DNA of 64,000 nucleotides from JBMYZL01 sp049610385 (GTDB lineage: Bacteria; Bacteroidota; Bacteroidia; Flavobacteriales_D; Sanyastnellaceae), in assembly GCA_049610385.1 (NCBI GenBank), contig JBMYZL010000007.1, positions 60,146 to 124,145 on the forward strand, written 5' to 3'. This document shows, piece after piece, positions 27,297 through 36,297 of this stretch; within the stretch, counting starts at the first letter, position 1, and every line of letters begins with the position of its first letter. The notes under the pieces are model-generated. The model was not told the origin of the DNA, made no database searches, and saw only the letters and a program-made list of their open reading frames with translations. Made by a program: the position numbers and the translations under genes.

Positions 27297-29596
27297 TGGC
27301 CCGTCGACAACAGGTTCCCAAGGCCCAGTCGCCGCCTGAATTGACCGGAGAACTTCACATTGGGGCCCCGGCTTCTTCGGCCGCTGGCTTCACCGGTGTT
27401 GCAGTCGCCATCCAGCATGTACTCCGTGAAATGAGCGCAGGCCGTGGAGCCAAAGCCTTGTTTGCGCTCAATCAACAAGGGGGTGTGGACTGTCCCGGAT
27501 GCGCTTGGCCCGACCCAGATGATGAGCGCTCAAGGTTGGGGGAATATTGCGAGAATGGAGCCAAAGCCATTGCCGAGGAAGCCACAGAAAAACGCCTCAC
27601 CCCAGAATTCTTCGCCGCCCACTCCGTTCAAGAAATGGCGAACTGGGACGATTTCACCATGGGCAAAAAAGGCCGCATCGCTCAGCCCATGTGGTTGGCG
27701 GAAGGCGCCAACCATTATGCACCGATTTCTTGGAATCTGGCCTTGGAAAAAGTGTCCAAGAAACTTCGGAGTTTGTCCGACCCCAATGAAGCCATCTTCT
27801 ATACCTCTGGTCGAACGAGCAATGAGGCTGCATTCCTGTATCAAACTTTGGTGCGGAGTTTCGGCACCAACAACTTGCCCGATTGCAGCAACATGTGCCA
27901 CGAATCCAGTGGTGTGGCCTTGGGTGAATCCTTGGGCATCGGCAAGGGAAGTGTAAAACTCGAGGACTTCGAACAAGCAGAGGTCATTTTAATCGTCGGA
28001 CAAAACCCGGGAACGAATCATCCCAGAATGCTCTCCGCCTTGCAAAAAGCCCATCGAAATGGTGCGCAGATTGTCGGGATCAATCCATTGATTGAGCCGG
28101 GATTGGTGGCGTTCAAAAACCCCCAAGAAGTGGCGGGTATGTTGGGCAGTAAAACCCCACTGGCTGACCTGTATTTGCAAGTGAAGGTCGGTGGTGATTT
28201 GGCTTTATTCCAGGCCGTTTCCCGGCTGTTGTTGGAGAATCCTGAAGCCACCTGGGATGCCGAATTCATCGCTGAATCCACCTCAGGTTTTGCAGCTTGG
28301 AAAGACCATTTGTTGAAGACTGATATGGACCTGCTGATTCAGGAAAGCGGTCTGGAACTGGAGCAGCTGGAGGCCTTGGCCCAAATCTTGCTCCGCAAAT
28401 CCCGCATCATCACTTGTTGGGCGATGGGCATCACCCAGCACAGGGAGGCTGTTGCCACCATTCAGGAAATGGTGAATTTGTTGTTGGCCAAAGGCAGCAT
28501 TGGAAAACCAGGTGCTGGAACCTGCCCAGTCCGCGGACATTCGAATGTCCAAGGCGACCGCACCATGGGCATCTTCGAAAAACCACCCAAGCGTCTGCTC
28601 GACGCCATGGAAAATCACTTCCAACTGCAAATGCCTAGGAATCATGGTCATGACGTCGTTGAAAGCATTCATGCCATGCATCGCGGAGACGCCAAGGTAT
28701 TCTTTGCTATGGGCGGCAATTTCCTATCGGCCACCCCCGACACGGAGTTCACAGCAGATGCCATTCGCCGTTGCGAAATGACAGTACAAGTTTCCACCAA
28801 ACTGAATCGGTCTCATTTGATCACGGGTCGCGAAGCACTGATTTTGCCTTGCCTCGCCCGAACCGATCGGGATTTCACGAGCGGTGTGGAACAGTTCGTG
28901 ACCACAGAAAATTCCATGGGGGTCATTCAATCCTCCCGGGGGAATTTGCAACCCGTGTCCGACCAATTGCTCAGTGAACCTGCCATTGTTTGCTTGCTTG
29001 GATTGGCCCTTTTTGGTGAGGAGCATGCTGTTCCTTGGCAAAAATATTTGAGCCACTATGGCCACATTCGAAACGCCATTGAACAGGTCATCCCCGGATT
29101 TAACAACTACTCTGAACGGGCACAGGAAAAAGGTGGATTTTACTTGCCCAACAGTGCCCGCATTCGCTCCTTTCCGACCCCTTCTGGAAAGGCACAATTC
29201 ACATGTACATCAGTTGAATCCAGCACTTTGGCTACAGATGAGTTGGTCATGATGACCCTGCGCAGCCATGACCAATTCAACACGACAATTTATGGTTTGG
29301 ACGATCGTTACCGAGGCATTCGGAGAGAGCGTCGGGTGGTGATGATGAACCCCGCCGACATCCGGGCATTGGATCTTCGAGAAAGGGACTGCGTCAATCT
29401 CATCAACCGAACAGGAGGACAGGAACGCGTGGCTGAAAATTTCGTTGTGATTCCCTTCGACGTGCCCAAGGGCTGTTGTGCCACTTACTTTCCGGAGGCC
29501 AATGTTTTGGTTCCGATTCAATCAGTAGCCAAAAAAAGCAACACCCCCATGTCCAAATTTGTCCCCATCACCATTGTTCGGCGAAAAGAAGCCTGA
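27296..29596 (+). CDS. FdhF/YdeP-family molybdopterin oxidoreductase
   Basis: 766 residues from the coupled ATG at 27296. The N-terminal cysteines (GVDCPGCAWPD, then EYCENGAKA) match the YdeP family. The molybdopterin-binding core has YTSGRTSNEAAFLYQTLVRSFGTNNLPDC, NMCHESSG, and VGQNPGTNHPRM. The C-terminal molydop-binding domain starts near 640 (MMTLRSHDQFNTT). YdeP-type enzymes are formate-dehydrogenase-like; the E. coli member is linked to acid resistance and the true substrate is unclear. No Tat signal is visible, so it is probably cytoplasmic. The upstream MobA and FdhD domains supply the cofactor nucleotide and the sulfuration step, which makes the operon self-consistent. Confidence 0.9.
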   Translation: MARRQQVPKAQSPPELTGELHIGAPASSAAGFTGVAVAIQHVLREMSAGRGAKALFALNQQGGVDCPGCAWPDPDDERSRLGEYCENGAKAIAEEATEKRLTPEFFAAHSVQEMANWDDFTMGKKGRIAQPMWLAEGANHYAPISWNLALEKVSKKLRSLSDPNEAIFYTSGRTSNEAAFLYQTLVRSFGTNNLPDCSNMCHESSGVALGESLGIGKGSVKLEDFEQAEVILIVGQNPGTNHPRMLSALQKAHRNGAQIVGINPLIEPGLVAFKNPQEVAGMLGSKTPLADLYLQVKVGGDLALFQAVSRLLLENPEATWDAEFIAESTSGFAAWKDHLLKTDMDLLIQESGLELEQLEALAQILLRKSRIITCWAMGITQHREAVATIQEMVNLLLAKGSIGKPGAGTCPVRGHSNVQGDRTMGIFEKPPKRLLDAMENHFQLQMPRNHGHDVVESIHAMHRGDAKVFFAMGGNFLSATPDTEFTADAIRRCEMTVQVSTKLNRSHLITGREALILPCLARTDRDFTSGVEQFVTTENSMGVIQSSRGNLQPVSDQLLSEPAIVCLLGLALFGEEHAVPWQKYLSHYGHIRNAIEQVIPGFNNYSERAQEKGGFYLPNSARIRSFPTPSGKAQFTCTSVESSTLATDELVMMTLRSHDQFNTTIYGLDDRYRGIRRERRVVMMNPADIRALDLRERDCVNLINRTGGQERVAENFVVIPFDVPKGCCATYFPEANVLVPIQSVAKKSNTPMSKFVPITIVRRKEA

Positions 29597-29600
29597 GTCC

Positions 29601-30413
29601 TCACATCTCGACCTTCTTGCGAAACGGCAATTTCATTTGGTAGCCCAGATCATCTGAACGACTCGAATCGGTGATGTCCAAACCATAACGGATGTCATCA
29701 ACCTCGGCATATACGAATGTACCGAACAAACGGTCCCATATCGACAACATGTTGCCAAAGTTTCGATCAGTCCAAGGGGCGACATCATGGTGATGAAATT
29801 TGTGCATGTTCGGGGATACAAACACCCAACTGATGGCCCGATCCAAAGGCATGGGAAGAGCCATGTTTGCATGGGTCATATATGTGAAGAACAACGTCAA
29901 AATGCGGTAAAAAGCATAATAGGCAACTGGGGCTCCCGTGATTACGACCGCCAGCAGAGCGAACGTCTCCCGTACCACAAAATCCAGAGGATGGTGGCGG
30001 GTTCCGGTGGTGACGTCCACATGGGTGTCGCTGTGATGAACTTGATGCAATCTCCACAAGGGGGGGTACATGTGAAACAGATAATGTACAGTGTATTGCG
30101 CCACAAGATCGAGCACCAAAATCGCCACGAGCAACTCCGCCCAAATCGGCCAATTCAACCAAGCCAACAGCCCCCAATGATGTTCGGCCATCCATTCAAA
30201 CACCCCAACTGACGCCACCCCAAACAACACATTTATGGCCATGGTCGTCGCCAGAAAAATCAAGTTCACCCGCGTGTGTTGCCAAGTCCTGTAACCACCT
30301 GTGAACAGCGGTCGAATGCCTTCCACAATCAAATGGAAAGACATGCAAAAAACAATCCAACCGAGCTTCTGCCAAGCCGGCATGTCTTCAAATGCCATCA
30401 AAAATGACTCCAT
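29601..30413 (-). CDS. Sterol desaturase / fatty acid hydroxylase family membrane protein
   Basis: 270 residues with about four to five membrane helices. The di-iron histidine motifs of the fatty acid hydroxylase superfamily are present: HYLFH, HQVHH followed by RHHPLD, and HKFHHHD. Members hydroxylate or desaturate lipid or carotenoid chains, so a membrane lipid or xanthophyll substrate is plausible, but the sequence does not decide. It converges with the YdeP gene (4 nt gap). The start is 4 nt after a TAACTTCA box. Confidence 0.88.
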   Translation of the reverse strand: MESFLMAFEDMPAWQKLGWIVFCMSFHLIVEGIRPLFTGGYRTWQHTRVNLIFLATTMAINVLFGVASVGVFEWMAEHHWGLLAWLNWPIWAELLVAILVLDLVAQYTVHYLFHMYPPLWRLHQVHHSDTHVDVTTGTRHHPLDFVVRETFALLAVVITGAPVAYYAFYRILTLFFTYMTHANMALPMPLDRAISWVFVSPNMHKFHHHDVAPWTDRNFGNMLSIWDRLFGTFVYAEVDDIRYGLDITDSSRSDDLGYQMKLPFRKKVEM

Positions 30414-30417
30414 GGGA

Positions 30418-30425
30418 TGAAGTTA
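30418..30425 (-). promoter_or_regulatory. -7 promoter box TAACTTCA
   Basis: The box ends 4 nt before the hydroxylase ATG at 30413 on the minus strand; leaderless geometry. Confidence 0.5.
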
Positions 30426-30447
30426 GACACTTTTAAACCGATTTCAC

Positions 30448-32754
30448 TCACCAGCCACCCCTTTGAATGCGTAGAAAACGGACCACATCACCCGAATCTG
30501 TGCGCAGGAGGTACGTGCCGTCTCCCAAACCACCCAAATCCAGCACTGCGGAATTCTGAATGCGCTGGACCGGACGTCCTGCCGCATCAAAGAGGATTCC
30601 ATTGACATTTCGGTTCAATTGAAGAAAACTGCCTGAAGCTGGGTTGGGCCATGCCTGAAGCACCTCCTCAGAATGCTCGCCAGGAGTTACCCCCAACACA
30701 ATGGCTCCATTGTTCGAATACCCTGGCGTCGGGGTCGCGAACCAAACCCAATTGGGTGCTCCATCGGTCAACCGACCCAGAGACACATTGTTATCAGATT
30801 CGCCGAAAGAAACATGGCGCAAGAGTGTCCAATCTCCGTCATCCTCCAATCGAAACAAGGCGACATCATCGCCTCCAGCAGACAAAGTGAACCCCGCATG
30901 GTTGTCCCCCTGTTCTGGATCATTGTCAGTCCACACCATGTGCCAGTCTCCTGGCTCCAGAATCAGGTCGGGGAAAGCGTACTTGTCCGGTGTGTTCAAA
31001 TTGTCTGTAAGGTAGAGATTGCCCAACCACACTGCTGACGGGCCAGAATTGTAAATTTCCACCCAGTCATCAAACTCCAAAAACTCGTCAAAAATGACAC
31101 CGCTGTTCGATGCCAACAATTCATTGAACACCAGATCTCCCGGAACCATACCCACGGCTACTTGGCGCGGCTCACATGGCACTTCTCGGCTCAAGTTTCC
31201 CGCTATGGCTTCCACGGTGTAGTGAACCTCTGTCCAACCCCAAGGGATGCCAATTTTGACTCCAAAAGTGCCATCACCAGCCGCTCGATCTCCACTCATG
31301 CCATCATCTGCCATTGGGTAGGCCACAGGGCCGCTCCCTGCATCCACCCACGCCACCACCTCTGGATCTGCATCCGAAGCATTCACAATGGCCCGAATCC
31401 GAAGCGTATCGAGGACAGGTCCATTGTCTTCAATTTCATGCACCACCAAAATCGGTTCGTCGGGGTCCAACTGATTCAACAAAGATGTCGAACGGGCATC
31501 CAACCAATCGTACAAACCATACTCCACATGGCCTCCAGCAGCTTCGACATCAGCAGAAGCCCAATCTTCGTAGGCAAATCCGAATGGCATGGGGAAGTAA
31601 GTGTCCGTTTGCACGTGTGAGGCCAGCATGGCCTGCCAATCCTCCACCCAAGCGGTCACTGCATTCAGGTTGAAGAGGTCCATTGAGATTTGGCGCAAAA
31701 AGTGCGTATACCAGCTGCGGTATTCATCCACTGCCATCAGCCGTGTGAACAAAGGCCGATCATCGCCCACAAAGTCATATGGACTGACACTTGACCAATC
31801 CACCCCGCCAATCCAGTTGATGCCCCAAGTGTTGTCCAAATCATACGAAATGAACTCCATCAAACCCGTCCGGGGGTTGTGGTACAAAAAGTAATTGTTT
31901 TTGTTCACGCTGTAATTGTCCCAGTGACCCACGAGCACTTCGAGCGCTTGGGTTTGGAGATAATCGGCCACATTGAAGACCTCCTCAATGGCACAAGGAA
32001 AATCGCTTTCGGAAGTGTTGTTGAGCACATCAATAAAATGCGCCAAATCAGCGTAATCATCCTCCATCTGATTCGTCTGCAAATCATAAGGACGACGACC
32101 ATTGACAACAAGTTTGTATTCGTCAGGGTCTGAGCCCAAATACATCAAATCTGCTGGCCACAAGCATTTGTACAGGTTGCCCCCATCGCTGTCGTAATAT
32201 TCTTCCACCCACTCCTCATCCATGTGCTCTGTGTTGACATAAGCACCCATGTATTCTTCGTTGATTTCCATTCGCACGAAGCTGGTCCGCGTGCCTGGCA
32301 AGCCCAATTCACGAATCATTCTCCAGGAAAGCGCGGCGCGGAACAAGGAAGGGTCGTTTTGGTTCGCGTTGACGTTGATTTTCTCGACGTCGTAGAGTTT
32401 TTGACCCACGACAAATTCATTCAAATCGAGCTTGAAACTCTTCTTCGGCGAATTCAAAGAGGTGTTGCCCCGCAAGCGCACACCGATGTTGTACACCGTG
32501 TCCAGCGGATTTCCGGCCGGATCGTACAAGAAAAAGTCGGCCGGAAACAAATTGCTCGCGGCATACGCCACGTCCCCGTATAACATCGCATCTGCGCTGT
32601 CTGGAGCCATCAGCACGTGCAGGGTGGCCACACCTGAACTGTCGTAAAGCGGACCATAAAAAGGAATGTCGGTCTGCGCTGTAAGCGCAGATCCGATGCC
32701 AATTCCGAACAAAAACGTGGCGTGACACCACAACCTCAGCAGAAGGCGCTTCAT
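30448..32754 (-). CDS. Secreted CotH-kinase-family protein with lamin-tail and T9SS domains
   Basis: 768 residues, signal peptide to about 25. The CotH kinase-like domain (about 40-390) shows VRLRGNTSLNSPKKSFKLDL, KINVNANQNDPSLFR, a VNTEHMDEEW segment and SYDLDNTWG, which carries the likely metal-binding Asp. CotH proteins are atypical kinases; the Bacillus member phosphorylates spore coat proteins. A beta-sandwich, a lamin-tail domain (LVFNELLASNSG, about 545-670) and a type A T9SS domain (AWPNPASGSF, about 690 onward) follow. It is probably exported to the cell surface. The upstream promoter box TATCTTCG at 32780-32787 gives a 25-nt leader. A second CotH protein lies at 39364. Confidence 0.85.
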   Translation of the reverse strand: MKRLLLRLWCHATFLFGIGIGSALTAQTDIPFYGPLYDSSGVATLHVLMAPDSADAMLYGDVAYAASNLFPADFFLYDPAGNPLDTVYNIGVRLRGNTSLNSPKKSFKLDLNEFVVGQKLYDVEKINVNANQNDPSLFRAALSWRMIRELGLPGTRTSFVRMEINEEYMGAYVNTEHMDEEWVEEYYDSDGGNLYKCLWPADLMYLGSDPDEYKLVVNGRRPYDLQTNQMEDDYADLAHFIDVLNNTSESDFPCAIEEVFNVADYLQTQALEVLVGHWDNYSVNKNNYFLYHNPRTGLMEFISYDLDNTWGINWIGGVDWSSVSPYDFVGDDRPLFTRLMAVDEYRSWYTHFLRQISMDLFNLNAVTAWVEDWQAMLASHVQTDTYFPMPFGFAYEDWASADVEAAGGHVEYGLYDWLDARSTSLLNQLDPDEPILVVHEIEDNGPVLDTLRIRAIVNASDADPEVVAWVDAGSGPVAYPMADDGMSGDRAAGDGTFGVKIGIPWGWTEVHYTVEAIAGNLSREVPCEPRQVAVGMVPGDLVFNELLASNSGVIFDEFLEFDDWVEIYNSGPSAVWLGNLYLTDNLNTPDKYAFPDLILEPGDWHMVWTDNDPEQGDNHAGFTLSAGGDDVALFRLEDDGDWTLLRHVSFGESDNNVSLGRLTDGAPNWVWFATPTPGYSNNGAIVLGVTPGEHSEEVLQAWPNPASGSFLQLNRNVNGILFDAAGRPVQRIQNSAVLDLGGLGDGTYLLRTDSGDVVRFLRIQRGGW

Positions 32755-32863
32755 GAATTCAACAGCAGGTTTCTGCGTCCGAAGATAAGCGAAACAACCG
32801 CTCTCATCGCCAAGGTGCTTCTGGAATCAACAGATGAAATGATGTGACATGTTCAAGTGTGGC

Positions 32864-32871
32864 TATCTTCA
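32864..32871 (+). promoter_or_regulatory. -7 promoter box TATCTTCA
   Basis: The box ends 5 nt before ATG 32877 and supports that start over the upstream in-frame one at 32844. Confidence 0.5.
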
Positions 32872-32876
32872 GCCGC

Positions 32877-33788
32877 ATGAAGCAACTTGCTGTTCTTCTC
32901 GCTTTGATTGGGATGGGCTTTCAGGCTTGGGGTCAAGTCCTTTCCATAGCCTCCATTCAAGGCAATGCTGAAAGTTCCCCATTTGTGGATTCCACCGTGA
33001 CCATTCTGGCCTTTGTGACGGAACCTCACGGTGATCATTGGTACATGCAAGATGCCTACGGTCCCTGGAATGGGATTCGCGTCATTGGTCCCGATGTTCT
33101 GGTTCCTTCCAATCCCCCGTGGTGGTCTGGTGAACGTCAACCCGAAGTCGGCGATCAATTGGAAATCTCAGGCACCATCGTAGAAAACGATGGCAACACC
33201 GAATTGCACGATGCCGTTCTGGTCAACTTTGTGAATTTCTGGATGGCCACACCTGCAGCAATCACCGTCACCAGCCTCACGTTGCAAGACGAACAGTACG
33301 AAGGCACTCGAATTCGACTTGAGCAAGCCACCGTTTTGTCAGCGCCTGATGCAAATGGGATTTGGACCGTTACCGACGGTGTCGAGGAAATGACCTGTAT
33401 CGGGATTGATGTAGATGATCCCATGGGCAACGAAGACCCGGATGGCCCCTCCCCTGGAGATGTCTACCAAATCACTGGTGCTTCCCTCGAATCCAATGGA
33501 AACCATATGATTCATGTGGGTGACATTGATGTGATTTCCTTGGAAACCGATCAGGAGTTTGGAGTTGACCGTTTGTCCCTCTTTCCGAATCCAGCACAGG
33601 ATTTTGTGAAAATCCAAAGTACATTTCCCGCAGGAACCCCTTGGCGTGCGATGGATTCGAGAGGTCGCGAACTGGCATCAGGCGAGGTCCAACACACCGC
33701 AGAGTGGCTCAACATTTCGGATTGGCCAGCAGGCGCTATCCATGTGGTCGTGGGCACACATCAATGGCTTTTGTTGAAACAAGACTGA
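32877..33788 (+). CDS. Secreted OB-fold-like protein with T9SS signal
   Basis: 303 residues. Signal peptide MKQLAVLLALIGMGFQAWGQ. Residues about 22-215 contain two OB-like repeats (VTILAFVTEPHGDHWYMQDAYGPW; VGDQLEISGTIVENDGNTEL; then GIWTVTDGVEEMTCIGIDV, PSPGDVYQITGAS). These resemble the domain that precedes catalytic modules in secreted nucleases, but no catalytic domain is present. A type A T9SS domain (SLFPNPAQDF) completes the protein. It may be a surface binding protein. It is a single gene between divergent and convergent neighbours. Confidence 0.75.
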   Translation: MKQLAVLLALIGMGFQAWGQVLSIASIQGNAESSPFVDSTVTILAFVTEPHGDHWYMQDAYGPWNGIRVIGPDVLVPSNPPWWSGERQPEVGDQLEISGTIVENDGNTELHDAVLVNFVNFWMATPAAITVTSLTLQDEQYEGTRIRLEQATVLSAPDANGIWTVTDGVEEMTCIGIDVDDPMGNEDPDGPSPGDVYQITGASLESNGNHMIHVGDIDVISLETDQEFGVDRLSLFPNPAQDFVKIQSTFPAGTPWRAMDSRGRELASGEVQHTAEWLNISDWPAGAIHVVVGTHQWLLLKQD

Positions 33789-33814
33789 TTCTGCCCGAAC
33801 CGCTTCCTCAGCCT

Positions 33815-34612
33815 TCAATTCCGAACCAAAAACCAGTTGTTCAAGAGTACTTCACGGTTGTAGACCATGGTTTGGCCTGTTTTTTGGTCAATGACATCAA
33901 AACCCGCTGCCATGCAAATGGCTTGGCCAGCTGCTGTGTCCCATTCCATCGTCGGGGCGAAGCGAGGATAACGATCGGCCAATCCTTCTGCAACCATGCA
34001 CAATTTCAGAGAACTGCCCTTGCTGATCGTCGCGATTTCACCATGTTTGGTTTGACATTCTTTGATGTAAGCCGATGTCTCTGGAGACATGTGTGAGCGG
34101 CTGGCCACAACGGTGAAGGGCCTGTCACCTTTCGGCTTAGGCAACACATCCGCTTGGGATACAAAATCATCCCAATTGGGGCAGGGTTGGTCAGGTGGAC
34201 ACATGGCTTTGAAAGCTCCATTGCCCGCGGCTCCCACATACATTTCTCCTGATACCGGGACATAAATCACACCAAGAACTGGCTGTCCCCGCTTCACCAA
34301 AGCGATGTTCACGGTGAATTCACCATTCCGTTTGATGAACTCTTTCGTGCCATCAATGGGATCAACAATCCAGAGTACCTCCCAGTCTTTCCGCTCTGTG
34401 TAGGGCATCTCACGTCCCTCCTCGCTCAACACGGGGATGCCCGACGTGCTTAAATGTCGCACGATCACTTCATGGCTGGCCCGGTCTGCCCGAGTCAATG
34501 GACTGTTGTCACCTTTCGTCTCCACGTCGAAGTCTCCTGACTCATAAATTTCCAAGATCATGCGACCCGCTTCATGGGCTGCCTGCATCGCTTGCAGGGT
34601 TTCCTTATTCAT
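33815..34612 (-). CDS. cysQ: 3'(2'),5'-bisphosphate nucleotidase CysQ
   Basis: 265 residues from ATG 34612. The inositol-monophosphatase fold has the metal sites LSEEGRE, IVDPIDGTKEF and, near the C-terminus, EWDTAAGQAI. It hydrolyses 3'-phosphoadenosine 5'-phosphate and clears this by-product of sulfate activation. The start is chosen at the family's usual N-terminus; it overlaps the stop of the isoaspartyl peptidase gene by 8 nt. It is the last gene of a three-gene coupled cluster. Confidence 0.93.
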   Translation of the reverse strand: MNKETLQAMQAAHEAGRMILEIYESGDFDVETKGDNSPLTRADRASHEVIVRHLSTSGIPVLSEEGREMPYTERKDWEVLWIVDPIDGTKEFIKRNGEFTVNIALVKRGQPVLGVIYVPVSGEMYVGAAGNGAFKAMCPPDQPCPNWDDFVSQADVLPKPKGDRPFTVVASRSHMSPETSAYIKECQTKHGEIATISKGSSLKLCMVAEGLADRYPRFAPTMEWDTAAGQAICMAAGFDVIDQKTGQTMVYNREVLLNNWFLVRN

Positions 34613-35708
34613 TCGTATTTCGTGTTTGATGTTGTTCAATGGTTCCGCTTTCTGAAAAACCAAACATGGCCACCTCCCGCTCATTGGGACCTGCCCAAGC
34701 TCGAAACATGCCTTTGCTGTTGAAGACCAACGCCACATTGCCTCGGGCATCCACGGCCACCACACCACCGTCGCCACCAAGCGCCCCCATTTCATCAAAA
34801 ACCGCACCTTCGCAGGCGGTCACCAAAGATTCCCCACCATGCAACATTCGGCCATGGATGTCCTGTGCGACTCCAGCGCGAATGAAATACTCTCCCCATC
34901 CTGTGGCCGAAACGGCGCAAGTTCGGTCATCCGCCCAAGTGCCAGCTCCGATGACAGGGCTGTCACCAATTCTCCCATGTTTTTTATAGGTCATGCCCCC
35001 AGTTGATGTCCCAGCTGCCAAGTGGCCATGTGTGTCCAAAACCACACATCCAACGGTACCGTTTTTGTCCATGGGCTTGATCGAAACCGTGGAAGTCACC
35101 TCGGGCAATTGACCCTGCGCGAGCGAGTCCGCCCGCAAAAACCTCGCAAGAGCTTTTTCGGTTCGAAACCACTCTTCATGCGCTCTTTCAGCCTGCATCA
35201 ACCCGGCAAATTGAGCAGCACCATGGCCGCTGAAAAAGACGTGCTCACTGGAATCCATGACTTGACGTGCTACCGAAATCGGATGTCTAAATCCCCTCAG
35301 TCCGGTGATCGCCCCACAATTGCGCATCGCCCCGTCGGCAATTGAGGCGTCCAATTCATGCACACCGTCCGCTGTATAAACCGCACCGCGTCCTGCATTG
35401 AAAAGTGAGTCGTCCTCCAATTGGCGAATAACCCATTCAACCACATCGACGGCCCGCGATCCGGCTTGAAGGCTATCTTCTCCCAGACGAAGGGCAGCAT
35501 CCAATCGATCGCGATATGCGGCTTGCATATCCGGGCTGAGGTTCTCCTCAGCAAAATGTCCTGCACCGCCATGAATCGCAATTGTCCAGTGGCCTTCTGG
35601 GGCCAATCTTTCGGAAACAGGCGCTTCCGGTGTGGAACACCCCATGAGTGCCATCCACAGTGCTGAAATCATCACGGGTTCAGCCCAGACTTGGCAAAAA
35701 TTCCTCAT
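34605..35708 (-). CDS. Isoaspartyl peptidase / L-asparaginase (Ntn hydrolase), lipoprotein
   Basis: 367 residues. The fold and motifs match type III asparaginases (IaaA): AIHGGAG, SLFNAGRGAVY, LDASIADG, then GTVGCVVLD with the nucleophilic Thr that becomes the N-terminus after self-cleavage. TSTGGMTYK, RIGDSPVIGAG and ATGWGEYFIR follow. These enzymes remove isoaspartyl residues or hydrolyse Asn. Glycosylasparaginases are the nearest alternative, but TGGMT and GRIGDSP favour IaaA. The start at 35708 gives an ATGA overlap with the upstream gene and a lipoprotein signal ending LWMALMGC, so the enzyme is envelope anchored, while E. coli IaaA is cytoplasmic. Confidence 0.9.
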   Translation of the reverse strand: MRNFCQVWAEPVMISALWMALMGCSTPEAPVSERLAPEGHWTIAIHGGAGHFAEENLSPDMQAAYRDRLDAALRLGEDSLQAGSRAVDVVEWVIRQLEDDSLFNAGRGAVYTADGVHELDASIADGAMRNCGAITGLRGFRHPISVARQVMDSSEHVFFSGHGAAQFAGLMQAERAHEEWFRTEKALARFLRADSLAQGQLPEVTSTVSIKPMDKNGTVGCVVLDTHGHLAAGTSTGGMTYKKHGRIGDSPVIGAGTWADDRTCAVSATGWGEYFIRAGVAQDIHGRMLHGGESLVTACEGAVFDEMGALGGDGGVVAVDARGNVALVFNSKGMFRAWAGPNEREVAMFGFSESGTIEQHQTRNTNE

Positions 35709-36229
35709 TGCTCGGTTGAATTGGGTGGGGAAGGTTGGCCCGGAAACCTCTGCTTGCAAATCTCGGGTGTTTTGCCGTCAACAGTGTACATCAAGGTCAC
35801 CACTTGCCACTGTCCTTTCTCTGTTTCCATCAAAGTGATCACATCCACTCCACAATGAGACAATTGGCCTTCCAACCAAAAATCATACGGGGCAACGACC
35901 GTGACAATTTCTCCCGTTTCCACCACTTCCGGAGACCAAATTCGTTCCACATAGGGAATGCCGCCCGCACCGACTTCCGAAATAAACATCTGCCCATCGA
36001 CCACACGCGTTTCCAAAACCCCTTGATCTGTCCGCGACCAACGCTGAAGAACAGCCTCGGGATGCAAGAATGGCTGGATAACAAGCGAATCTCTTGCCCG
36101 CAACCCTGTGAACAAATCTTGAACCACCTCAACTGCAGGATGCTGAGCCCAGGTCTTTTGGACGGACATCAATTGAACGGACATCAAAATGCACAAACTG
36201 GCAATCCACTGCACAGGTTCAAATTTCAT
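35705..36229 (-). CDS. Exported NTF2-like (SnoaL-type) protein
   Basis: 174 residues. Signal peptide about 1-28 (VQKTWAQ). The remaining residues (VEVVQDLFTGLRARDSLVIQPFLHPEAVLQ, then FWLEGQLSHCGVDVITL, VVTLMYTVDGKTPEIC) have the alpha then beta-sheet layout of NTF2/SnoaL-like proteins. No catalytic residues can be assigned. It is the first gene of the cluster with the isoaspartyl peptidase and cysQ, and is preceded by a clear TAACTTTG promoter box. Confidence 0.7.
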   Translation of the reverse strand: MKFEPVQWIASLCILMSVQLMSVQKTWAQHPAVEVVQDLFTGLRARDSLVIQPFLHPEAVLQRWSRTDQGVLETRVVDGQMFISEVGAGGIPYVERIWSPEVVETGEIVTVVAPYDFWLEGQLSHCGVDVITLMETEKGQWQVVTLMYTVDGKTPEICKQRFPGQPSPPNSTEQ

Positions 36230-36235
36230 TCGTAG

Positions 36236-36271
36236 ACAAAGTTAAATTGAAACCGAACGCATTAGGTTTGT
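36236..36271. promoter_or_regulatory. Divergent promoter pair with consensus -7 boxes
   Basis: Minus strand TAACTTTGT (36236-36244) serves the gene starting at 36229. Plus strand TAGGTTTGT (36263-36271) serves the gene starting at 36298. Both match the Bacteroidota -7 consensus TAnnTTTGY exactly; -33 boxes are weak. Confidence 0.65.
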
Positions 36272-36297
36272 AGACACACATGAAAACCTCTTTCTGA

